Below, piece by piece: positions 58,155 through 64,000 of a stretch of 64,000 bases of DNA. The stretch is from positions 22,668 to 86,667 of the forward strand of contig JBEKMO010000010.1 of the NCBI GenBank assembly GCA_050008465.1, in the 5' to 3' direction. This DNA is from Fen-330 sp050008465 (GTDB lineage Bacteria > Acidobacteriota > Terriglobia > Bryobacterales > Bryobacteraceae). How positions within the stretch are numbered: position 1 is the stretch's first letter; every line of letters begins with the position of its first letter. The notes beneath the pieces were generated by a model. It saw only the letters and a list, made by a program, of their open reading frames with translations, searched no databases and was not told the origin of the DNA. The position numbers and the translations under genes were made by a program.

Positions 58155-58361
58155 ATGGAAGAAGAGACTGCCCGCCCCACACCGCAGCGCAGCAAGGACG
58201 AGATCGCCCTGGAACTGATGAAGTTCGTGGCCGTCACTACAGGCTTCGGCAAGGGGGCAGCCGCAGCCGGCTACACGGGGAAGCCGAACCGGACCGCCGA
58301 AGAGTACGCGGAAGCCCTGCTCGAGCTCTACCGGCGTTGCCGCACCATCCTGAATGAATGA
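58155..58361 (+). CDS. small conserved protein
   Basis: 68 residues. A GGAGGAG ribosome site lies about 10 bases before the ATG. The sequence is helical and charged (KDEIALELMKFVAVTTGFGK, YAEALLELYRRCRTIL). It is divergent from the HipA-like gene, 39 bases apart. Function is unknown; a small regulator of the kinase is possible but unsupported. Confidence 0.6.
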   Translation: MEEETARPTPQRSKDEIALELMKFVAVTTGFGKGAAAAGYTGKPNRTAEEYAEALLELYRRCRTILNE

Positions 58362-58463
58362 AGAGGGCAGGCCGCGCGGCCTGCCCCAGCCGCGGAACCG
58401 AAGATACGCAGACGAACCCGCCTGCGCCACAAGCGCCTCATCACTCAACGGAAGAGCGGATCC

Positions 58464-58889
58464 CTACTTCTTGGCGCGTTTCTTGGCGGCCTTCTTCTTG
58501 GCCGGCGCCTTCTTGGCGACCTTCTTGGCAGCCTTCTTCGGGGCCGCCTTCTTGGCTACCTTCTTCGCAACCTTCTTCGGGGCCGCCTTCTTGGCTACCT
58601 TCTTGGCCGGCGCTTTCACGGCCACCTTCTTGGCGGCAGGTTTCTTGGGCGCGGCCTTGGCGGCCTTCTTCGCAGGCTTCTTCTGCGGCGGAGGGGGCGC
58701 GGGCAGCACTGGTGCAGGGGCTACCGGAGGTGCGGCGGCAGGTGCGGCGGCGGGTTCGGCGGGAGGAGCCGGCGGCACTTCCTCGTCGGGGCCGTACTCT
58801 TCGAGGTCGGATTCCAGCGCTACGTGCTCATCGTTGTACTCAAAATCGTCCCGCTCCTCGTTGCGAGCGAGCTCGAAAGAATCAAACAT
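58464..58889 (-). CDS. histone H1-like Lys/Ala-rich protein
   Basis: 141 residues. The first 45 are acidic (FDSFELARNEERDDFEYND), a Pro/Ala linker follows, then about 70 residues of KKVAKKAAPKK repeats that resemble histone H1 tails, AlgP and Hc2. Such proteins bind DNA through the basic tail. The acidic head is unusual and might allow self-association. Low-complexity DNA here makes slippage likely, so length may vary between strains. Confidence 0.8.
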   Translation of the reverse strand: MFDSFELARNEERDDFEYNDEHVALESDLEEYGPDEEVPPAPPAEPAAAPAAAPPVAPAPVLPAPPPPQKKPAKKAAKAAPKKPAAKKVAVKAPAKKVAKKAAPKKVAKKVAKKAAPKKAAKKVAKKAPAKKKAAKKRAKK

Positions 58890-59067
58890 TTCCTATGCCT
58901 CCTGTACAAGCGTGATCAACCCATAGAATAACTCGTTTTGGTGGGAAGGCAAGAGCGGACAGAAAAAAAGTTCGGAAAACAGCAGCGCGTGAGTGGGGCG
59001 GACGATCGCCTTGTGTCGTCTGCCGGCCTCGCCGGCCATGGAAAACGATGGCCTGCGCCACCGCGCG

Positions 59068-60771
59068 CTAGCGCTGGAGGGCGCGGCGCTTGCCGGAGGC
59101 CGGAGGGAGATTCGCGGCGCGGTAAGCCACCGCGGCAGGCTTGCGGCCCGCGGGCTGCGCCTGCGGGCCCGCCGCCGAGGCCACCTTGCGCGGGGCTGTC
59201 CTGCGGTGGACGGCGCGCCGGTGCGCGACGCGCCTGGCCGAGACCGTCTGCGGCTGTTCCCGGACCACGGCCGGGATCACCAGCAGGTCGCCGGAGCGCA
59301 AGCTAGCGCCCGTGGCGCGGTTAACCGCCACGATCGAGCCCGGGGTCACGCGATACCGCCGCGCGATGGCGGCCAAACTGTCGCTTTCGCCGACGCGGTG
59401 TGCGCGCCAGCAGCAGCGCTTTTCCGCCGGCACCGTCTCCAGCACCGACAACAATTGCGCGCCGGAGCCTTTGGGGACGCGCAACGGCCACCCTGCGGGT
59501 GCGGCATTCTTGAGGAGAGCCGGATTCAGGTCCCGGAGCTGTGAGACCGGGCATTCGGCCAGGTCGGCGAGCAGCAACAGGTTCGTGGGCGCGCTGATCT
59601 CGAGGGTGTCGTAAGTGAGAGCGGGATCGGCGACAACGCTCTCCAACCCGTACGCCCGGGCATTCTTCGTAATAATGGTCATGGCCAGGATGATGGGCAC
59701 GTAGTTGGAGGTCTCCTTGGGCAGGACGGAGCGGCGCCGCAGTTCCCAGAAGTCCGCATAACCGGTGCGCTCCACCGCCCGGTCCACCGTGCCCGGCCCG
59801 CAGTTATAGGCGGCCATTGCCAGGTACCAGTCCCCAAAATGCTGGTAGAGATCGCGCAGGTGCCGCGCGGCCGCGCGCGTGGATTTCTCCGGATCCAGCC
59901 GGTCGTCGGAATACGGAGACTGCACCAGGCCGTACTCCCGCCCACGGAACAGCACGAATTGCCACATGCCCGTGGCGCGCGCGCGCGACACCGCCCGCGG
60001 CAGAAAGCCGGATTCGGCCTGGGCCAGGAAGATCAGCTCCTGGGGGATGCCTTCCTCGTCGAACACGCGCTGAATGAGAGGGCGATACCGGCCCGCGCGC
60101 TGGAGCCCGTGAATCACGATCTTGCGGCCGCGCTCGGAGGAGAAGTACTTGATGTAGGAGAGAACGTCGTCGTTCACCTGGAGCGGGAGTTGCGAAACCG
60201 TGGCCCGGACCTCTTCGAGCACCCTGTGCTTGAGCTTCGGATCGACCGGAAAGGTCAACTGGGGGATGTCCTCGAGGGGCGGCTTCTCGAAGGCCGGTTC
60301 TCCCAGATCCGCCGAACCCAGCCCGGCCAGATCCAGCCGGTGGATCTCCTCGACCAACTCGTCGAGCTTCTTATCGAGGATGGCGCGGAGACCGGGAGTG
60401 TCCGGGGCGGCCAGCAGCAGGTCGGTGGCGCGGTCGAACTCGCGGCGCGCCGCCTTTTCGTCGCCCTCGAGGTAATACCTCCGCCCGGCCTGAAAATGCC
60501 AGTCGGCCTCGCGGGCGAGCGCTTCGGCGCGCCTGGTCTCGGAGGAGGCCTGAATGGCCACGAAGGCCGGCTTGGCGTCCTCCAGGTCGAGCACCGGCTT
60601 AACGACCGGCGGCTCGGAGGTCCTGAGGGCCAGCCCGGAAGGTCTAGGAGTGGGAGGAAGAAACGAATGCTGGAGGGGCTGGGAATGCTGGGGGACACAA
60701 CCGGTGAGTACTTCGAGCAGCGCCAGGAACCCGAGGCAAGATGTAGCTCTCTTAAGACAACTCATGCACAT
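59068..60771 (-). CDS. mltD: membrane-bound lytic murein transglycosylase D (SLT plus LysM)
   Basis: 567 residues. LALLEVLTGCVPQ is a lipobox, so the protein is an outer-membrane lipoprotein. The SLT domain has the catalytic Glu in FLAQAESGFLPRAVSRARAT and GMWQFVLFRGREYGL, and YLAMAAYNCGPGTVDRA. One LysM-like domain (RVGESDSLAAIARRYRVTPG) follows. It cleaves peptidoglycan. Intergenic 58890-59067 holds no gene. Confidence 0.92.
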   Translation of the reverse strand: MCMSCLKRATSCLGFLALLEVLTGCVPQHSQPLQHSFLPPTPRPSGLALRTSEPPVVKPVLDLEDAKPAFVAIQASSETRRAEALAREADWHFQAGRRYYLEGDEKAARREFDRATDLLLAAPDTPGLRAILDKKLDELVEEIHRLDLAGLGSADLGEPAFEKPPLEDIPQLTFPVDPKLKHRVLEEVRATVSQLPLQVNDDVLSYIKYFSSERGRKIVIHGLQRAGRYRPLIQRVFDEEGIPQELIFLAQAESGFLPRAVSRARATGMWQFVLFRGREYGLVQSPYSDDRLDPEKSTRAAARHLRDLYQHFGDWYLAMAAYNCGPGTVDRAVERTGYADFWELRRRSVLPKETSNYVPIILAMTIITKNARAYGLESVVADPALTYDTLEISAPTNLLLLADLAECPVSQLRDLNPALLKNAAPAGWPLRVPKGSGAQLLSVLETVPAEKRCCWRAHRVGESDSLAAIARRYRVTPGSIVAVNRATGASLRSGDLLVIPAVVREQPQTVSARRVAHRRAVHRRTAPRKVASAAGPQAQPAGRKPAAVAYRAANLPPASGKRRALQR

Positions 60772-60910
60772 CCCGGCACAACTCTCTCGGACGTCGGGCC
60801 TCGCACGGCAACTTCCGACTGTAACCCAGATGTAATCAACCGGTCAAGCGTTCAGTAGGATAAGCCTCTGGCTTGTCCAGCAGGCGACCGGGACAAGGCG
60901 GAGCCTTATC

Positions 60911-63007
60911 CTACTCCTCTTCCTCTTCCTCGCCGGCTTTGGCGGCCTTGGCGGCGGCGATGACCTTGTCGGCCTGGAGTTGCGGGACGTAGTCGTAGTG
61001 GCTGGCCTCCATGGTGAAGGAGCCGCGGCCCTGGGTCATGGAGGTCAAATCGTTCTGGTAGTTCAACATCTCGGCCATGGGGACCTGGGCGCGGACAATC
61101 TGGGTCCCGCCCCGGGTGTCCATGCCGGAGATGCGGCCGCGGCGGCTGTTGAGGTCGCCCATGAGGTCGCCGGCATACTCGACCGGGGCCTGGATCTCGA
61201 CGTTCATGATGGGCTCGAGCAGGGCGGGGCGGGCCTGCTCCATGCCGGCCTTGAAGGCCTTGCGGGCGGCCAGCTTGAAGGAAAGCTCCGAGGAATCCAC
61301 GTCGTGGTAGGAGCCGTCGTAGAGCGTGACCCGGAAATCCACCACGGGGTATCCCGCGAGAAAGCCCTTCTCGGCCGTCTCGATGATGCCTTTCTCGACC
61401 GCCGGGATGTAGTTTCTGGGGATAGAGCCGCCGAAAACGTCGTTGACGAACTCGAACTTGGCTCCGCGCGGCAGGGGTTCCATCTTGATCCAGCAGTCGC
61501 CGAACTGCCCATGCCCGCCGGTCTGCTTCTTGTGACGGCCCTGGACGTCGGCGGTGCCGCGAATGGTCTCGCGGTAGGGGATTTTGGGCGACTTGAGGGT
61601 GACATCGACGTTATAGCGCTTTCGCAGGCGGCTGACGATGACCTCGACGTGCTGCTGCCCACTGCCGGCCAGCAGAAACTCCTTGGTTTGCGGGTCGCGG
61701 TAGAAGCGCAGCGCCTGGTCTTCCTCGAGGATGCGCTGGATGGCATTGCCCACGCGGTCCTCGTCCTGGCGCGACTTGGCTTCAATGGCGTAGGCGATGG
61801 ACGGCTCAGGCAGCACCACCGCGGGATACTCGATGGCGGAGCCCTTGTCGCAGAGCGTGTCGCCGGTGAGAGTCTCCTTCAGCTTGGCCACCGCGCCGAT
61901 GTCGCCGGAGTGCAATTCGGTGACCGGCTGGATGGTCTTGCCCATCAGGCAGCCGACATGCGCCAGCCGCTCGGTGGCGCCGCTGCGGACGTTGTGGAGG
62001 TTGGCGTCGTTCTTGACCACCCCGGAGCAGACCTTGAAGTAGGAGAGTCGGCCCGCGAAGGGGTCCGCCACGGTCTTGAAAACAAACGCGGAGACAGGCT
62101 CGGAATCCGAGATGGGGCGGGTGACTTCCTGATCGCCGGCCTTGCCGGCAACCGGTGGCCTCTCGACCGGGGCCGGGAAGTTGTCCACGATGAAGTTCAG
62201 GATGAGGTCGGAGCCGACGTTGTGGAGGGCGCCGGCGCACAGGACCGGAAACAGCTTCCGTTCCCGCACCGCCAGCCGCAGGCCCTCGAGGATCTGATCC
62301 GGCGTGAGCGAGCCCTTGTCGAGGTACTCTTCCATCAGCGCATCACTGCTCTCCGCCACCATCTCGACCAGCGCCTCGTGCGCCTTCCCGGCGGCGTCGG
62401 CGAGGCTGGCCGGGATCTCGCCTTCCTGGCCCTTGCCGCTGCCGTCGGACTCGTAAGTGAAAGCCTTCATCTCGACCAGGTCGACGACGCCCGCGAAATC
62501 GCGCTCCAAGCCAATGGGCAATTGGATGGGGATGGCAGTGCGGCCGAAATTCTCGTGGATGTTCTCGAGCACCCGTTCGAAGCTGGCGCGCTCCCGGTCG
62601 AGCTTGTTGATCACCAGGGCCGTGGGGAGCTTGTAGTGGTCCGCGAACTCCCACACCTTCTCGGTCTGGACCTCGACGCCGGACACTCCATCCACCACCA
62701 CCAGGGTGGAGTCGGCGGCCACCAGGGCGGCGCGGGTGTCGTTGATGAATATGTTGAATCCGGGCGTGTCGAGGAGGTTGATTTTCGACTTCTTCCACTC
62801 GACGAATGCCAGTGCGGTGGAAATGGTCACCTTGCGCTGGATCTCGTCGTCGTCGAAATCGGTGATGGTGTTGCCTTCATCGACGCGGGTGAGGCGGTTG
62901 GTCGCGCCGGACGTATATAGCAGGGCGGCAGCCAGGGAGGTCTTCCCGCTGTTGCCGTGTCCGATCAAGCCTACGTTCCGTATGTCCTTGCCTTCGTATA
63001 CTTTCAC
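60911..63007 (-). CDS. elongation factor G-like GTPase
   Basis: 698 residues with all EF-G domains. The P-loop is GHGNSGKTS (residues 16-24), and the G3 motif is DTPGFNIF, where the catalytic His of canonical EF-G (DTPGH) is Phe. NKLD is intact. The C-terminal half has GQQHVEVIVSRLRKRYNVDV and GHGQFGDCWI. The acidic tail EEEEEE is unusual. Such EF-G paralogues are known in many bacteria and are not always translocases. The regular fusA is expected elsewhere. Confidence 0.88.
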   Translation of the reverse strand: MKVYEGKDIRNVGLIGHGNSGKTSLAAALLYTSGATNRLTRVDEGNTITDFDDDEIQRKVTISTALAFVEWKKSKINLLDTPGFNIFINDTRAALVAADSTLVVVDGVSGVEVQTEKVWEFADHYKLPTALVINKLDRERASFERVLENIHENFGRTAIPIQLPIGLERDFAGVVDLVEMKAFTYESDGSGKGQEGEIPASLADAAGKAHEALVEMVAESSDALMEEYLDKGSLTPDQILEGLRLAVRERKLFPVLCAGALHNVGSDLILNFIVDNFPAPVERPPVAGKAGDQEVTRPISDSEPVSAFVFKTVADPFAGRLSYFKVCSGVVKNDANLHNVRSGATERLAHVGCLMGKTIQPVTELHSGDIGAVAKLKETLTGDTLCDKGSAIEYPAVVLPEPSIAYAIEAKSRQDEDRVGNAIQRILEEDQALRFYRDPQTKEFLLAGSGQQHVEVIVSRLRKRYNVDVTLKSPKIPYRETIRGTADVQGRHKKQTGGHGQFGDCWIKMEPLPRGAKFEFVNDVFGGSIPRNYIPAVEKGIIETAEKGFLAGYPVVDFRVTLYDGSYHDVDSSELSFKLAARKAFKAGMEQARPALLEPIMNVEIQAPVEYAGDLMGDLNSRRGRISGMDTRGGTQIVRAQVPMAEMLNYQNDLTSMTQGRGSFTMEASHYDYVPQLQADKVIAAAKAAKAGEEEEEE

Positions 63008-63100
63008 TCTCGGTACTCCGTTGGCGGGTCCTTAAAGGACGGCGAAAATCGTTCCAAGAAATGGATCGTAGCACAGATCGGGGACGCGGCGGTCTGCCGG

Positions 63101-63130
63101 GCGGTTAGCGCCCGCGCGGTTAGCGCCCGT
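63101..63130. repeat. two 15-bp repeats GCGGTTAGCGCCCG[CT]
   Basis: GCGGTTAGCGCCCGC (63101-63115) and GCGGTTAGCGCCCGT (63116-63130) are in tandem. On the minus strand they supply CGCTAA, and the second provides the stop codon of the DUF164 gene (63120-63122). The core is the same as at 30088-30199. Confidence 0.6.
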
Positions 63131-63890
63131 CCTCGACCGGCTGAGCCTCAGGGTTCGCCCCCGAACCCAAATCCTCGAATTCCACCGGGGGATTGTAGTA
63201 CATGATGCGGCCGCAACTCTCGCAGAACAGCACACTGTCGCCCATGCGAAGATCCTGGAAGAACTGCAGGCGCAGCGCCATGTGGCAGGCCGAGCAGCCG
63301 CCGTCGACGGCCTCGGCCACCGCGATCCCTTTGCGGGTCCTGCGAATCCGCTCGTAGGCCGAGAGAATCGCAGGGGACATCCCGGCGGCGGCTTGCTCAC
63401 GCTCGGCCCGGAGCTTGTTCAACTGCTTCTTGTCCTCGGCCGTGCGCTGGCGCGCGGCCTGCTTCTCGGTCTCCACCTGCTGCTTCTCGCTGTTCAGCGC
63501 CGCCTCGGCCGCCCTGACGTTCTGCTCGAGCGGCTCGGATTCCGCCATCCGGTCCAGGATGCGGTCCTCGGCCTTGCGGATTTCCTTCTCGCAGAATTCG
63601 ATCTCGTGCCCGAAAGCGGCGTACTGCTCGTTCGTCTTAGCCTGGAGCATCTGATCCCTGAGCTTCGAAATCCGTTGCTCCTGAACCTGGATATCGCTTT
63701 CCAGGTGCTTGCGCTCGCGCTGATTGGCGACCAGTGCGGCCCGGTCGGCCTCCAGCTTTCGGATGTGCGATTCGAGGGTTTTCTCGATCACCGCGATGTG
63801 TTTGGGAAGCGAAGCTATCTCGTGCTGCAGTTGGCCAATGTGCCTATCCAGATCTTGCAGTTGGATAGCCAGTCTCAGATCTGGCACCAT
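63120..63890 (-). CDS. DUF164-family coiled-coil zinc-ribbon protein
   Basis: 256 residues. The first 180 are a long coiled coil (KTLESHIRKLEADRAALVAN, AAEAALNSEKQQVETEKQAA). The end has GGCSACHMALRLQFF and VLFCESCGRIMYYNPP, a four-cysteine zinc ribbon. The family (CT398/CdsZ-like) is widespread and linked to membrane-bound or secretion-associated complexes. The stop codon is inside a repeat. It is the last gene of the window. Confidence 0.88.
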   Translation of the reverse strand: MVPDLRLAIQLQDLDRHIGQLQHEIASLPKHIAVIEKTLESHIRKLEADRAALVANQRERKHLESDIQVQEQRISKLRDQMLQAKTNEQYAAFGHEIEFCEKEIRKAEDRILDRMAESEPLEQNVRAAEAALNSEKQQVETEKQAARQRTAEDKKQLNKLRAEREQAAAGMSPAILSAYERIRRTRKGIAVAEAVDGGCSACHMALRLQFFQDLRMGDSVLFCESCGRIMYYNPPVEFEDLGSGANPEAQPVEDGR

Positions 63891-63957
63891 TGATTCCCAA
63901 TTTTACCACGGCGGGAGGGGCGCCATTCCGGCGTGAGTGCGTGGCGCCTGGGACCGC

Positions 63958-63980
63958 TCCCTAACGGTCGCGGTTCGGTG
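63958..63980 (+). repeat. dispersed repeat CTCCCTAACGGTCG
   Basis: CTCCCTAACGGTCGCGGTTC matches the element at 55911-55933. Bases 63891-64000 contain no gene. Confidence 0.4.
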
Positions 63981-64000
63981 CTGCCACGCGACCCTCAGCA

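Noticed and set aside
58354..58926. A 190-residue plus-strand frame over the histone-like gene
   Set aside because: It is the antisense reading of the Lys/Ala repeats (Phe/Ala/Leu-rich).
60980..62920. A 646-residue frame opposite the EF-G-like gene
   Set aside because: Same shadow pattern; the EF-G frame has all conserved motifs.

Overview
The window looks like a high-GC Acidobacteriota chromosome, most like the Solibacter/Bryobacter group. The signs are an ADOP-type MacB/FtsX permease, a CadC-like winged-helix/TPR regulator, a histone H1-like Lys/Ala protein, a DUF164 zinc-ribbon protein and the gltBD, glyQS, ppdK, tldD/pmbA backbone. This is inferred from family content; no rRNA lies in the window to confirm it. 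I saw no transposase, integrase, prophage, CRISPR array or complete tRNA gene.

Backbone genes are interrupted at two points by accessory DNA flanked by duplicated 3' ends of housekeeping genes. (1) 1-9487: end of an ABC permease, an O-methyltransferase scrap, gltBD, and a divergent LysR regulator with a well-formed operator and promoter region. (2) 9397-22790: a roughly 13-kb accessory region between two direct repeats made of the lysR 3' end plus its downstream DNA, with a third, 756-bp lysR copy inside. It holds a tight five-gene minus-strand operon of unknown function, a divergent plus-strand cluster resembling a RiPP pathway (small peptide, PqqD-like protein, methyltransferase, Cys-rich protein, B12-type radical SAM enzyme), a tRNA-like scrap, and an HTH-nucleotidyltransferase/HEPN pair. 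(3) 23016-30472: small secreted or membrane proteins, the tldD-pmbA peptidase pair split by an inverted-repeat element, an MBL hydrolase, and a possible structured RNA near 29912-30086. (4) 30535-36901: recO, glyQ, glyS, ppdK. (5) 36593-39182: a type II restriction-modification cassette (XRE regulator, BamHI-like nuclease, convergent methyltransferase) between two copies of the ppdK 3' end and its terminator; the methyltransferase frame has an in-frame amber codon near its best start. (6) 39252-55118: two toxin-antitoxin pairs, an FGGY kinase, tandem duplicated membrane proteins beside a CadC-like regulator, glycosyltransferases, a LolC/E-type permease, lysS, bactofilin, tyrosine phenol-lyase, GAF and YCF48-like proteins. 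(7) 55255-55890: a strong candidate for a large (about 600 nt) structured non-coding RNA, with a promoter, many perfect hairpins, and 5' and 3' ends that pair perfectly just before a T-run. (8) 55996-63890: zinc-ribbon proteins, a class IV aminotransferase, a HipA-like kinase, the histone-like protein, MltD, an EF-G-like GTPase and a DUF164 protein.

The most interesting items are the large RNA, the two accessory blocks joined to diverged housekeeping-gene ends (the differences are nearly all synonymous, so the copies evolved as working genes in different lineages before being joined), the RiPP-like cluster, and the undescribed five-gene operon. Several promoters place the predicted transcription start on or next to the start codon, which suggests leaderless mRNAs. 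All coordinates, promoters and folds were read by eye; no search or folding program was run.
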